Both the position numbers and the translations under genes were made by a program. A DNA stretch of 64,000 bases from Nitrospirota bacterium (lineage in GTDB: Bacteria; Nitrospirota; Nitrospiria; Nitrospirales; UBA8639): contig JAALKI010000008.1 of NCBI GenBank assembly GCA_011088105.1, positions 1 through 64,000 on the forward strand, given 5' to 3'. The notes beneath the pieces were generated by a model. That model had not been told where the DNA came from, made no database searches, and worked only from the letters and a program-made list of their open reading frames with translations. This document shows, in pieces, positions 1 to 10,042 of this stretch (position 1 is its first letter; each line of letters begins with the position of its first letter).

Positions 1-940
1 TCTGTTGCTGAAACCGTTGAGTTACGAAAGGCAAAGACATGCCATCTTCGTATTGCCCCAGCGTTTCACTAATTTTCTCGATTCGCACCCCCGTTGCTGG
101 ATGTGTGGAAAAAAAGCGAGACTGCGTATATTCTTTTTGAGCCTCCAATGTTTTCAAATAGGTTTGAAGACCAATGGGATTGTAACCTGCTCGATAGGCA
201 AATTCGATCCCGAATACATCCGCTTCGTATTCTAAATCTTTGTCTAAGCCCTTCGTAAAAAGCTTATCAGTGATCTCATCAATCACATTGGAAAACATCT
301 GAGAATCCTTTTTCATCGCGGACAAGGTCAGTTCTGAGACATTGGACAGCACCGCCCCTCGACGAATGGTACTCAGCATGTGTTTTTGTGTCACATGCGC
401 TACTTCATGAGCCAACACACCCGCCAATTCGGCTTCGTTTTTTAGCGTTTTGAGTAGGCCGAGGGTAATAAAAATATATCCTCCTGGCGCAGCAAATGCA
501 TTCTGGTCCAGGTCATTCAAAATGGCAAACCGGTACGTGAGGTTCGGACGATCAGAAACCTCGCCGATGGTCCTACCAACCAGATTCACATATCGCGTCA
601 ACGCATCGTTGCGATATTCGCCACCAAATCGACTAAAGGCTTCTACGGCCACGGCCTCACCAATGATAGCCTCTTCTTCCTCGCCAATAGGTTGCAAAGC
701 CTGGACGACACCCAACCCTTTTTTGAAAAGGTCAATATCTTTTTTCTTCGCACCAAAAATTCCGCCCAGGCCATCGATCAGGCCAGGTTGCTCTTCTTGC
801 GAAGCCTGGCCTTGAGAAGAGGATTCTTTTTTCTGTTGTGGTGCCGGTTTGAGCAAATCATCAAAAAACCCGCTGGCACCTTGTCCTGTGCCGAGAAAAG
901 TCAGGGCCATCAACATTACAGTTAAATAGGCTCTCTTCAT
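1..940 (-). CDS. M48-family metalloprotease, exported (3' end cut by window edge)
   Basis: The reverse strand is open from an ATG at 940 to the window edge, so the C-terminus is missing. The product starts with a hydrophobic signal peptide (MKRAYLTVMLMALTFLG), followed by a low-complexity Gln/Ser linker. At about residue 178 it has the zinc motif HEVAH, and about 60 residues later EYEAD supplies the third, glutamate, ligand; a later STHP fits the family's conserved HP. M48 peptidases of this periplasmic BepA/LoiP type degrade misfolded envelope proteins or help outer-membrane assembly. The start overlaps the stop of the upstream SH3 gene by 4 bases (ATGA), so the two are probably translationally coupled. 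Family assignment is secure; the exact substrate is not visible. Confidence 0.9.
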   Translation of the reverse strand, partial: MKRAYLTVMLMALTFLGTGQGASGFFDDLLKPAPQQKKESSSQGQASQEEQPGLIDGLGGIFGAKKKDIDLFKKGLGVVQALQPIGEEEEAIIGEAVAVEAFSRFGGEYRNDALTRYVNLVGRTIGEVSDRPNLTYRFAILNDLDQNAFAAPGGYIFITLGLLKTLKNEAELAGVLAHEVAHVTQKHMLSTIRRGAVLSNVSELTLSAMKKDSQMFSNVIDEITDKLFTKGLDKDLEYEADVFGIEFAYRAGYNPIGLQTYLKTLEAQKEYTQSRFFSTHPATGVRIEKISETLGQYEDGMSLPFVTQRFQQQ

Positions 941-1452
941 TGTCCACCTCCTACGTATTCTCCGACCCCACCTTCTTGTTGAAACCGTGCCAATTCTTCA
1001 TTAGAGATCACAAGTTGTTCCATATTTTCCACAGATTGCCTATGAATCGGATCAATCTGTTTATGTTGGGCATACTGATTGGTTGTTTCTTTCAAACCAC
1101 GGATACTCCCCCCAGAACGGGCTTCTTTGGCCATCATCCTGTTATTCCCCGTTAAGCCTGATAACCCACTGCCACCACTTTTCCCAGCCGGCTTTGTTTT
1201 GGAAATTTTAAATTTGAAGACCCAGCCGGTTTTGCCATTACTCAATATCACGTAATATTGACGACCAGCTTTTTTCATGACTTCGACTTGATCCCCTATT
1301 TCCAGCGTCGTCACCACAGATGACGTGGGTGATTTCTCAGCTGTAACCTTAACCCCATTCTTTTTCGCATACATTGTTTCTGCGAATGCGGACACGGCTC
1401 CCATGAACCAGATAGCCGCCGCAAGCACTGCAACCCAGCCTACTCGTTTCAT
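937..1452 (-). CDS. Exported SH3-domain protein
   Basis: The 171-residue product has a signal peptide ending near AVSAFA, then a bacterial SH3-like domain (roughly residues 25-85) with the typical pattern of a variable start, an I-GDQVEV strand and a GKTGWVF strand. The C-terminal half is charged, Gly/Ser-rich and probably disordered. I chose the ATG at 1452 because GGGGGA lies 4-9 bases upstream; an in-frame ATG further up at 1530 lacks such a site and would put residues ahead of the signal peptide. Bacterial SH3 domains often bind cell-wall peptides. The gene sits between the giant CHAT gene and the M48 protease and overlaps the latter by 4 bases, which suggests a shared envelope role; this is inference. 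Confidence 0.8.
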   Translation of the reverse strand: MKRVGWVAVLAAAIWFMGAVSAFAETMYAKKNGVKVTAEKSPTSSVVTTLEIGDQVEVMKKAGRQYYVILSNGKTGWVFKFKISKTKPAGKSGGSGLSGLTGNNRMMAKEARSGGSIRGLKETTNQYAQHKQIDPIHRQSVENMEQLVISNEELARFQQEGGVGEYVGGGQ

Positions 1453-1582
1453 GATTTCCCCCATTGCTGCCAATAATAATGCCTCTGCATCATGGCTTCT
1501 GCCTGTTTCATACCTAGACACATCCTTCATATTTCCTAAGCGATATACGCATCTTGTCTATCTATTTTCTATAGTGTTTTGA

Positions 1583-4500
1583 CTATTGATAATCGCCAAC
1601 CAAACTAAAGCCTGCCCAATATGAAGGATGTGGGAAGTCTCGTTTGACGAGTAACTGAGCCTGACGCAAGCTTTTTGCCTTATCCATTGTGACATAGTTC
1701 CGATAAAAATGTTTCATCAGGACAGACGTCGAGAGATCATCAACTCGCCACAAAGCCGACACCAACGCATGCGTCCCGGCATAGATAAAGGCTCGGTTCA
1801 ACCCAATCAGCTCACCCGCTTCCAATTTCCCTAAGCCTGTCTGACAGGCACTCAATGTCACTAAATCAGCATTAATCTCCAATCCAAAGACTTCCTTCAC
1901 CGTTAACCGACGATTTGTGGGAGCATTGGAGGCTAGCCATAATGAGGAAAATAACGGATTGAATTCATCAAACTCACCATGCGCGGCAAGGTGAATAACC
2001 CCATAATCCTTAATGTGTTCAACAAACCATTCCTTTGTAGCTTTGGCTCCGGTCAAAATATCCATATCCGGATAGTTCCATTTAATACTCTGCGCCTCCA
2101 GCTCTGCCAAGGGAAGATCATAGTTATAATTTCCCAGGTCCGGATTCCCCACAGCTAATACCTTTGTGGCTTTTTCTGTTCGGCGCTGCGCAAAGGTAAA
2201 TTTCAAAACAGAAGCAGCTGGCGTATAAAAAATCGGGTAGCGATCAACGAGATATTCTTCTGCATGTTTTAGAGCCGCAAAGGAAAGAAAATGAAGTGGG
2301 CCATCTGGAATAATCCCAAGGTATTTAATGTCTTCAAGATCTTGGCGAACTGGAGCAATAAGATAGGCATACAGAGCCTGCAACTCATCATCCACCGACT
2401 CTACCTGCTGAACGGCTTGGCGGTACCGTCCGATGATTTTCGCAATCGCTTCTTCGTTAGCAGGAATGGGATAAAAGGTTACACCAGATTCTTGAATCAG
2501 CCAGACATAGCTGCCCTGGGTACTGACCATATACGATAAGAGCCCGACATCAGGCGCAATCATCTGTTGCACGTCTTGCAGCGTGAGCGGGTCCACGGAT
2601 ACAAAAGAACTCAGCCCTGGATTCTGTTGCTTCAGTTCCAAGACCATTTGATCATACCGTGTTTTGGCATCTCTATACCGTGCCACCACATCAGCCGGTG
2701 GCTCCTCATATGACCCCACTTCAGTCTTCAAGGCCTCGACACGACGGGACATGACAGAAATGGTATCTAACGCCTGCTGATCGGCTTCATTGTTCAACGT
2801 AAGCTTTTGATTACCCAATAAATCGATAAAACTTCGAGACCGAGACCGTTCTAAATAATTGAACGCCTCATCAATCCGGTCCATTTCAATCAGAAGCCTA
2901 ACCGTTTCCCGGTAAAGATCCTGTTTGTTGACTTGGAAACTATTCCGCAATTCATCAATTTTCAAAGATGCGCGCATCCCCTCGACTACGGTCACTGCAT
3001 TGGCATACCAGGAAAAGGCATCGACATGGTTCCCTTGTTCCCATAAGATTCCACCTTTACCCTTTGCTGCGCGCCATTCCACTTCCTTAATGCCATATCG
3101 TTTGGCTCGTTCATAAGCTTGCGTATAATAACCAATGGCCTTTTCCGATTTTTTGAGCGTCCGGTTCACATTGCCCAATTCCAGTAATGCCTTCACCCAA
3201 TTAATCGCATTCTTAATCGCTGCGCTCGTTTGTTCCGCTTGAATAAAGTTCTCTTCAGCTTCAACAACTTTGCCCATTTTGAGTTGGGATATCCCAATAT
3301 TGCGATAGTCATATCCCAAGCCCCATCGGCTATTGAGCACTTCGTCAATGTGCTTGGCCTGTTCAAAATACTCAAGAGCGGTCACATAATCCCCTTGTTG
3401 CCGATAGACTAACCCTACATTATTCAGTGATGATGCCAACTCCGTCTTAATATCAGCCTCTTGGGCCATAGTCACCGCTTCGTGTAATGACAACAAGGCT
3501 TTTTCCGAATCATTCAAAGTCCAGTACATCAGACCTCGTGTGTTGTGAACCATGATCGTTAACTGGGTATCTCCGGCGTCTCGCGCCAGCGTGTCAGCTC
3601 GCGATAAGAATTGAAATGCCTCTTGATAGCTGCCTCTAAACCAGGAGGTATTGGCAAGGTACAAATACCCTGAAGCGATCAGAAAAGGATCGTCCAGCTC
3701 TTTACCAATTTGCCTTCCCTGCTGATAATATTGGTCAGCTTGTTCAAATAACCCTATTTTTTCATAGGTCAGCCCAATCTCATACAATGTTTCCGCTTCT
3801 CCACGACGATCTTCAAGCTCCCGATAAGACTCTAATGCCACAGAAAAGTTCTTTCTAGCTTCTTCATAACGTCCCAAGCGAAGATAGTAAATCCGACCGA
3901 TTCGGCGATGTTGGGTCGCCACATCTCCAACTTCGCCAATTTCCTCATAGAGCGCATACGAGCGGCCAAAGTCCAACAAAGCTTCGGAGTAAGCTCCCAT
4001 GTTTTCCCTAACCACCCCAAGTGTGGCGATTCCTTCAGCAAGCCTATCGAGTTCCTCTGCTTGCAACCACAGCACATTCGCACTTTCTAGGTGCTGGATA
4101 GCGACATCAAACTGTTCCAACCTCGAATAGAGAATGCCCAATTGATAGAATGCTTCTGACCGTTCCTCAGACGTTGCCGTTTCACCCAATGCCTGTAACA
4201 ATTGGTTTTGATGAAACACCGCAGTTTGATACTCACCAATTTTATAAGCCGCATCCACAACCAACTTTGTCAATTCGCGAAAATCTTCCATTTTATCAGC
4301 ATAGTGAATCACGGACAGGGCATGAATCATATGTTGAAGCGCTTGAGGATACTGCCCCTCCTGATAGAGCGACACCGCCGTGTTCAGTTGATCCGCATAG
4401 ATGGCCGACGCAAATGCCATTTTTTCTTCTTCATTCATCCCCGCATAGCCATACAGCACAAAGGACGATGCCACGGCACTCACGTCTTGGACCTTGGCCG

Positions 4501-7500
4501 AAGCCTGGGCAACCGCTTCATGCGGAGGCATGTCAGTCAAACGGGCCAGATATTGTCCGACAAATTGCTCAGCCGTCTCCTTATCATATCTCCCATGGCC
4601 TACAATGACATGGGGAAAGCCCGACCGGATCAATGCATTCACCAGTAACGCTGTAGATGCCTCATGTTCTTTCGTACTATTCAAGATAATGGCCGTATGA
4701 TGAGTCGATCCGGCTAGATTTCGCACACGAATAAACTCACGAACTCGTAACTGTTCGTTGACCGTAAAGGCTAAATCTTTTTGACGATTCATCGTAACAA
4801 ACACATCTGTCATCTCAATAAGTTTGGAGTCGCTCACAGGGTCACCGTTCAGAGTCTGCAAAGAAAATGAGACAGCACCTGCTGTTGGCATCAGAAGAGC
4901 AGAACGCTTGCTGGCAACGGTGACATTTGTATAAAACAGGCTTCTTTGGTGGAACCCATTGATAATCTCATAACTATTCGACACTCGTGTTACCGGGATC
5001 GTATTCGGAAAGAACGCCTGAGCTTGCGTGAGAAGTGATTCGGCGGTCGACAGATAGCCTAACCCCGGTTGGCGAAGAATCTCCTGAACCTGTGTAACAT
5101 TCCCTTCTATAGGAAAATATTGTACGTGCGTCCCATGATGGATAAACCCATGGCTCTGCTCGATACCAGGAACAACCTTCATGTAGCGATGTTCCGCATT
5201 AACCGCGACAGAAAGAGTTTCTGCCGTCAGTGGGTATTGCCAAAAATACGAAACCGCCCACGGATATTCTTCGTATAAGGCAAATAGGACCTCTTCCAAT
5301 TCAGCCGAAAGAGCCTCGAGCTGCTCCGGCTGGCCTTGGCTCAACCCATGGCGAATCTCTTTGATCAAACTGCCAAGATCTTCCGCATACTCGCCTACTC
5401 CCGTTAAAAAAAACTCTTCGCCCATCACCTCATACAGCATGAGGCTCATTTTCCGCATGGCTAATTGTTCTGCAATGATAAAAGCTTGCTCATATCGACC
5501 ATCTTCAACAAGCCCGTCAACATAAAGAGCAGATAACCGATCCAAGAATGGCATGACTGCGCTAATATGTTGACGAGGCAATGCTTGAGGGGGATACCGC
5601 ATCAATTCGTCAAATGCTTGACGAAGCCATACCTGACGCTCATCCGGTTTTTCAGCATGTTCAGCTTGCAAGACAGACCATAACCAACTATTCCAAACCC
5701 CGACCATCTCAGCCAATCCGTTCAGATTTTTCTGTAGTCGCGCAGAGGCCTCCTGATTGTTCCCAGCCAGCGCAATATCTCTCATATTCAAATCAAGCAT
5801 GAGCAACAAAGAAGCGTTAGGCCCATCAGGAAAAATCGTGTGATCCTCCAGCATCGCTCTGGCTTTTACATAATAAGACCAAGCGTGTGTTTTGAGGGTA
5901 TACAGCATGTGGAGATGTTCAACTGCGTCTTCAATATTGTCTGAGCTGTGAGCGAATGAATCGGAAAGCGCTGAAAGGAGAAAGGCCACGTTTGTCAGCG
6001 CATAGAACGTCTGAGGATCTTTCTGTTCTTCAGCAATCTGTTCATCTAGCGCCTCAACCAACACGGCGACAATATCCCATTCAATTTCCTCCCCTGTGAG
6101 AAACTGTTCAGCGAAAAGGCGAGAAAGGTTATACACATTGATGCGTGTTCCAAAATTCAAGTCTAGCGTTTGCGTATAGCCTAGAGATTGACGCATGTAA
6201 TCAATGGCCTCGACAGGCAACTCAAGCTGATGAGACAACAATCCAATCCGATTGAGCACCACGGCTTTTTCTGTCAACCGTGCAACATTCGTGTCTGCAT
6301 CAGGGCTGGCGGCAATCAACGCAAGCTTTTTGAGATAATACTCTCGTGCTGGCGCCGGTTCCTTAAGTTTTTCATAGGTCCCCGCAATGTAACTGAACAT
6401 GAGTTTTTCTTCGCCGATGGCATCAAATCCACTCGCGGCTTCTGACCCACCACCCCCAAGCGGAACTTCGACATTGAAGAATCCTGAACCTTTTTGTTTC
6501 TGCTTCCCTCCAAATTGTTGGATGGAATCCAAGCTAGCGAAGTAACTCTTCAATGCGTTCTTTAAAGCCTCTCGTTCTGTTTGATTTCCAGAAGAACCGA
6601 GATTGTAGAGATTCACCCCGATATTGCGTTGGAGCAACGCAAGGTTTTTCCGGTTACCTAACTCGAGGTTGATTTCCATCGCCTGAGAATACGACTGGAC
6701 GGCCTCTGAATACCGCCCTAAATCCTGTTGCGAAAGCCCCAAACGTTCCAACAGCTCAGCCCTGAGAATGGGTTGATCGTCAGGGACTCGTTTCAGTGCT
6801 AATCGATACTGGCCAATCGACTCTTCGCTATGTCCTGTCTTGAAACAAGCTTCACCAAAGTTTTTTCGAAACAACAGCTCCGTCGTAGGATCCCGGGTGA
6901 TGCTGTGCGATTGGTCACGTTGCCGGTAATGGCGATACGCCTCAGGATAATTAGCTAAGGCCATATAGGTATTACCCAAATTCAACAACAAGTTAGATTC
7001 TACTATCGGAAATTGAAATTCGTCGTTGAGATCCAAGGCGATACGGTATGCCTGTTCCGCTTTCTCCAAATATCCATACTTCCCATCAATTTGTTCTACT
7101 TGTTCATATGCCCACCCCAACGTTTGATAAAAATATGGAATCCCAGGATCAAGTCCGATTGCCTGCTCTATCAAACTGATGACGCTGAAAAAATCCGGGG
7201 GATTCGAATATGAAAGCGCCAGCCCCAGACTATATCGATAGACCGCATGCTCGGGATTAGCCTCAACCTGTTTTCTATACACAGCTTGGACGGCAGGAAT
7301 TTCCTTCAACATCACCTTTGTATTGATGTACTCTCGATGTGCCTCCACCGACTCCGGATAGGTTTGCGTTATAGCCAAAAGCTCTTTTGCGGCAATTCGC
7401 ACCTCACCGATTGCTCGGTTTTTAATAGCCTTCCTCACAAGCTGTAGCACCATGAGGCGCTTGACTCGATCAAGCTCAAGCTGATTAGTCCCTGTATGTT

Positions 7501-9355
7501 CCACAAGTGCAGCATAGACATCGGCTGCTTCCTCATAACGTTCTGCAGCCGAAAGAATTTCTGCTTTTTGGGTGTATGCTCGCTCAACCATTTCAGGAAA
7601 AGGCAGCGGCATGGTCAACACCTGATCCAAGACAGCAATCGCTTTGAGTTGTTCCCCATTTTTTTCATACAACTCAGCCATGCGAAGACGCGCCGATGCG
7701 ATCAGTAATGGCAACGACGAGTAAGCATCAACTAAGGTTTGGAGCGAAGCGGTCTGTTGATGCACATCCGTCCCCCGCTCTGAAACTGCAATGGCTTGAG
7801 TCACGGCACGTCGCCCCCAGGAACTATTCTCTCCAAAGAGAGTAATGACATCCACAAACACCTGGAGCAGACTCGACTCATCACCCAGCGCTCGGTACCC
7901 TATCCCACGTGTAAACAGGGCCTTAGCCCTCACATCCTTATTCTCCAATCCGTCAACTTTCGCCAGATAATCCAATGCAGACAGAAAATCACCACCAAGC
8001 AAATGCAACCGCCCGACTTCAATGAGTGCTTGTCCATACACCATATCGTCAGATCGATGGTTTTCCCCAATTACCAGCAAGTCTGCAACGTGCTTTTGAA
8101 TAAGCCGCGTCAATCCTGCTTGACTGAGTTGCCCTACGTGCTGGCGAAGATTCAAGACAATCGTTTGAAGCCGAGCCAAGGCACCGATGCGGCCATTCTC
8201 TCCTGCATAAGGCTCCAGAACCTGTTGCGCAAGGGTAAAGTGTCCCGCCTCGACTAGTTGCTCTACATAAGCAAAATCAAATTCCGCTCGTTGTGTTACG
8301 AGGAGGTCAGGCGCAAGATTTCGGGAAATGTTGGTGAGCCCCAAAATCCCAAGGTCCGTTTCATCCCGGTCGAAATGCCATGTGGCCTGCTCATGAGCTT
8401 GGTCAAACGACGCATATCCATTCAGGAAACGCTTGAGAGTCAGTCGAAAGATATCGCCGTTCCGAAGATCAGAAAAATAGACAACCCCCTGGGTTTCCAC
8501 AGGATACAGATGAAAATGATTAGCAGGCGTCAGTTGATACAATGAGTCTAACTGATGGGTCGCCTGATTCATCTGCCCAGTCCAGATTGAGGACTGATCA
8601 TCTGTGTTTACGACCCCATCTTCATTTGTATCTTCTTGATATCTGGCAAAGACAAGCATTCCCGTATCCGTCATGACTGGAGACACATCCAAGTCTGTCC
8701 CCACCATGAGTTCAACACGATCTTCAGACTCCGCACCAGGTAATGCATAGAGATTGCCCTCATGGGCATAGACAATCCAACCATCCTGTGTGATTGAAAA
8801 GGTAGAAGCATGAGTGACCACTTCCTGTTCAGCGCCATCAAGAAGCGAGCGACGAAAAACTCCCCGTTTCTCGCTGACAAGGTCTTGCTTGAGATAAAAG
8901 ATGACATCTTTTTGCAAACTCCATTGCGGGAGGGAATCGCCACTAGATAAGTCCGTTAAGCGTTTTTCTTCACCCGTCACCACATCCAGGAGATAGATGT
9001 CTCCTCGAGGGTCTGTTTTGTTGGAGACATAGAGCAACTGACTCCCGTCCGCATTTAATGATGGATTTCCATCTACGGCAGGGTGGGTCGTCAATTGGCG
9101 TGGGAGGGAAATCGCCCTAGCTGATAACGATTTGAGCCAGATATCCGCATTCCCAGCTCGTTCTGAGACAAAGGCCAGATACCGTCCATCTTGCGAAGGC
9201 GCCGGGAAGTAGTCAATAGCCGGATGAGAGGTTATTTTTTCAGGCGTACTGGCAAGAACCAGATCATGACAGAACCACAAAACACACCCTACAGCCACGA
9301 GGCCTGAAAGAAAAAAGGCATGAAGTAATCTCACTTGACTGCTTTTTTGACCCAT
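1583..9355 (-). CDS. Giant TolB-like propeller / TPR / dual CHAT-domain protein
   Basis: The product has 2590 residues. An N-terminal hydrophobic segment (residues about 8-30) looks like a signal peptide or anchor. Residues about 40-350 hold TolB/WD40-like blades (for example PSQDGRYLAFVSERAGNADIW split over blade strands), with an EF-hand-like Asp-rich loop near 245. Long TPR tracts follow (about 370-1200 and 1650-2160). The C-terminus is a CHAT caspase-like protease domain with a catalytic His in HLAAHGEF (about 2457) and Cys in SACQTG (about 2503), ending with the usual WAGFSLVGD. A second region near 1400-1625 resembles a CHAT domain without those residues. The start has GGAGA 8 bases upstream and overlaps the lipoprotein gene by 25 bases. 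It probably acts as a scaffolded protease in or facing the periplasm; substrates are unknown. Confidence 0.85.
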   Translation of the reverse strand: MGQKSSQVRLLHAFFLSGLVAVGCVLWFCHDLVLASTPEKITSHPAIDYFPAPSQDGRYLAFVSERAGNADIWLKSLSARAISLPRQLTTHPAVDGNPSLNADGSQLLYVSNKTDPRGDIYLLDVVTGEEKRLTDLSSGDSLPQWSLQKDVIFYLKQDLVSEKRGVFRRSLLDGAEQEVVTHASTFSITQDGWIVYAHEGNLYALPGAESEDRVELMVGTDLDVSPVMTDTGMLVFARYQEDTNEDGVVNTDDQSSIWTGQMNQATHQLDSLYQLTPANHFHLYPVETQGVVYFSDLRNGDIFRLTLKRFLNGYASFDQAHEQATWHFDRDETDLGILGLTNISRNLAPDLLVTQRAEFDFAYVEQLVEAGHFTLAQQVLEPYAGENGRIGALARLQTIVLNLRQHVGQLSQAGLTRLIQKHVADLLVIGENHRSDDMVYGQALIEVGRLHLLGGDFLSALDYLAKVDGLENKDVRAKALFTRGIGYRALGDESSLLQVFVDVITLFGENSSWGRRAVTQAIAVSERGTDVHQQTASLQTLVDAYSSLPLLIASARLRMAELYEKNGEQLKAIAVLDQVLTMPLPFPEMVERAYTQKAEILSAAERYEEAADVYAALVEHTGTNQLELDRVKRLMVLQLVRKAIKNRAIGEVRIAAKELLAITQTYPESVEAHREYINTKVMLKEIPAVQAVYRKQVEANPEHAVYRYSLGLALSYSNPPDFFSVISLIEQAIGLDPGIPYFYQTLGWAYEQVEQIDGKYGYLEKAEQAYRIALDLNDEFQFPIVESNLLLNLGNTYMALANYPEAYRHYRQRDQSHSITRDPTTELLFRKNFGEACFKTGHSEESIGQYRLALKRVPDDQPILRAELLERLGLSQQDLGRYSEAVQSYSQAMEINLELGNRKNLALLQRNIGVNLYNLGSSGNQTEREALKNALKSYFASLDSIQQFGGKQKQKGSGFFNVEVPLGGGGSEAASGFDAIGEEKLMFSYIAGTYEKLKEPAPAREYYLKKLALIAASPDADTNVARLTEKAVVLNRIGLLSHQLELPVEAIDYMRQSLGYTQTLDLNFGTRINVYNLSRLFAEQFLTGEEIEWDIVAVLVEALDEQIAEEQKDPQTFYALTNVAFLLSALSDSFAHSSDNIEDAVEHLHMLYTLKTHAWSYYVKARAMLEDHTIFPDGPNASLLLMLDLNMRDIALAGNNQEASARLQKNLNGLAEMVGVWNSWLWSVLQAEHAEKPDERQVWLRQAFDELMRYPPQALPRQHISAVMPFLDRLSALYVDGLVEDGRYEQAFIIAEQLAMRKMSLMLYEVMGEEFFLTGVGEYAEDLGSLIKEIRHGLSQGQPEQLEALSAELEEVLFALYEEYPWAVSYFWQYPLTAETLSVAVNAEHRYMKVVPGIEQSHGFIHHGTHVQYFPIEGNVTQVQEILRQPGLGYLSTAESLLTQAQAFFPNTIPVTRVSNSYEIINGFHQRSLFYTNVTVASKRSALLMPTAGAVSFSLQTLNGDPVSDSKLIEMTDVFVTMNRQKDLAFTVNEQLRVREFIRVRNLAGSTHHTAIILNSTKEHEASTALLVNALIRSGFPHVIVGHGRYDKETAEQFVGQYLARLTDMPPHEAVAQASAKVQDVSAVASSFVLYGYAGMNEEEKMAFASAIYADQLNTAVSLYQEGQYPQALQHMIHALSVIHYADKMEDFRELTKLVVDAAYKIGEYQTAVFHQNQLLQALGETATSEERSEAFYQLGILYSRLEQFDVAIQHLESANVLWLQAEELDRLAEGIATLGVVRENMGAYSEALLDFGRSYALYEEIGEVGDVATQHRRIGRIYYLRLGRYEEARKNFSVALESYRELEDRRGEAETLYEIGLTYEKIGLFEQADQYYQQGRQIGKELDDPFLIASGYLYLANTSWFRGSYQEAFQFLSRADTLARDAGDTQLTIMVHNTRGLMYWTLNDSEKALLSLHEAVTMAQEADIKTELASSLNNVGLVYRQQGDYVTALEYFEQAKHIDEVLNSRWGLGYDYRNIGISQLKMGKVVEAEENFIQAEQTSAAIKNAINWVKALLELGNVNRTLKKSEKAIGYYTQAYERAKRYGIKEVEWRAAKGKGGILWEQGNHVDAFSWYANAVTVVEGMRASLKIDELRNSFQVNKQDLYRETVRLLIEMDRIDEAFNYLERSRSRSFIDLLGNQKLTLNNEADQQALDTISVMSRRVEALKTEVGSYEEPPADVVARYRDAKTRYDQMVLELKQQNPGLSSFVSVDPLTLQDVQQMIAPDVGLLSYMVSTQGSYVWLIQESGVTFYPIPANEEAIAKIIGRYRQAVQQVESVDDELQALYAYLIAPVRQDLEDIKYLGIIPDGPLHFLSFAALKHAEEYLVDRYPIFYTPAASVLKFTFAQRRTEKATKVLAVGNPDLGNYNYDLPLAELEAQSIKWNYPDMDILTGAKATKEWFVEHIKDYGVIHLAAHGEFDEFNPLFSSLWLASNAPTNRRLTVKEVFGLEINADLVTLSACQTGLGKLEAGELIGLNRAFIYAGTHALVSALWRVDDLSTSVLMKHFYRNYVTMDKAKSLRQAQLLVKRDFPHPSYWAGFSLVGDYQ

Positions 9356-9903
9356 TCGCCATTCTCCAATTGAATCATGTCCCCAGATCGAGCTTTATCA
9401 CGATTCAATGAGGCAAACATTTTCCTGATGCGAGGCAAATCTTTATCAGAAAGTTTTTCATTTGTTTCAATGACCCGGTGCATCACGACCTCACGATCTG
9501 CATTTTCTTCTTCCACCAGGTTCTTTACAAATGGCATCTGACCCGCTTCAACCAGATCTGGAGACAAGAGCGTGATCATCCCTTCGTTATTTTCCCCAAG
9601 CGCCTTAAGCTTTTTGAGTCGATCAATATCGTCTTTGTTAAAGGAAGCTCGCTGAATGGCTCGAATAACTTTCTTTTTTCCCGGCGGGATTTCCGGAGTT
9701 TTCTTGAGCTTCCCTTTCGGATCAATATATCGGACCGAGGCCACCAATAGAACTTCTTGATTGAGCTCCTGATATGTGCCAAGCACCTGATTCTCAAGAG
9801 CCGTACGCTCATCAACAACGGTCACCCCAACCAATGGACCACTGCAACCCACCAAAAGCCCTGCCAACCACCAAACAATAGCGTTCTTATGATTTTGATT
9901 CAT
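9331..9903 (-). CDS. DUF1318 (YdbL-like) lipoprotein
   Basis: The 190-residue product begins with a short positive N-terminus, a hydrophobic stretch and the lipobox LVGC, so it should be a lipoprotein. The C-terminal third carries the DUF1318/YdbL pattern: repeated Arg/Asn-rich helices, then a short GDMIQLENGEWVKK ending that matches the family's usual finish. In other bacteria YdbL is encoded with YnbE and the AsmA-like YdbH; neither is present here. The middle has charged helices with no recognised domain. It is the first gene of the minus-strand operon and overlaps the giant CHAT gene by 25 bases. The ATG at 9903 has GAGAAGG just upstream. The lipoprotein call is firm; the DUF1318 match is judged from memory of the family pattern. 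Confidence 0.75.
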   Translation of the reverse strand: MNQNHKNAIVWWLAGLLVGCSGPLVGVTVVDERTALENQVLGTYQELNQEVLLVASVRYIDPKGKLKKTPEIPPGKKKVIRAIQRASFNKDDIDRLKKLKALGENNEGMITLLSPDLVEAGQMPFVKNLVEEENADREVVMHRVIETNEKLSDKDLPRIRKMFASLNRDKARSGDMIQLENGEWVKKAVK

Positions 9904-10042
9904 GGCCTTCTCGCAAGTTTTTTCTTAATTTATGAGTGTGACGTGATTGCACTAATCATCATGAAACCACATAGGCACAACATACCAAACGAAATCCAAA
10001 ATTTGAACGCTCGTTTGTGATGCCTCAAGGTCTATCCCCTAT

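Noticed and set aside
4150-4648. Long plus-strand frames opposite the giant CHAT gene
   Set aside because: They are shadows of the TPR-coding strand, with no start signals and odd composition.
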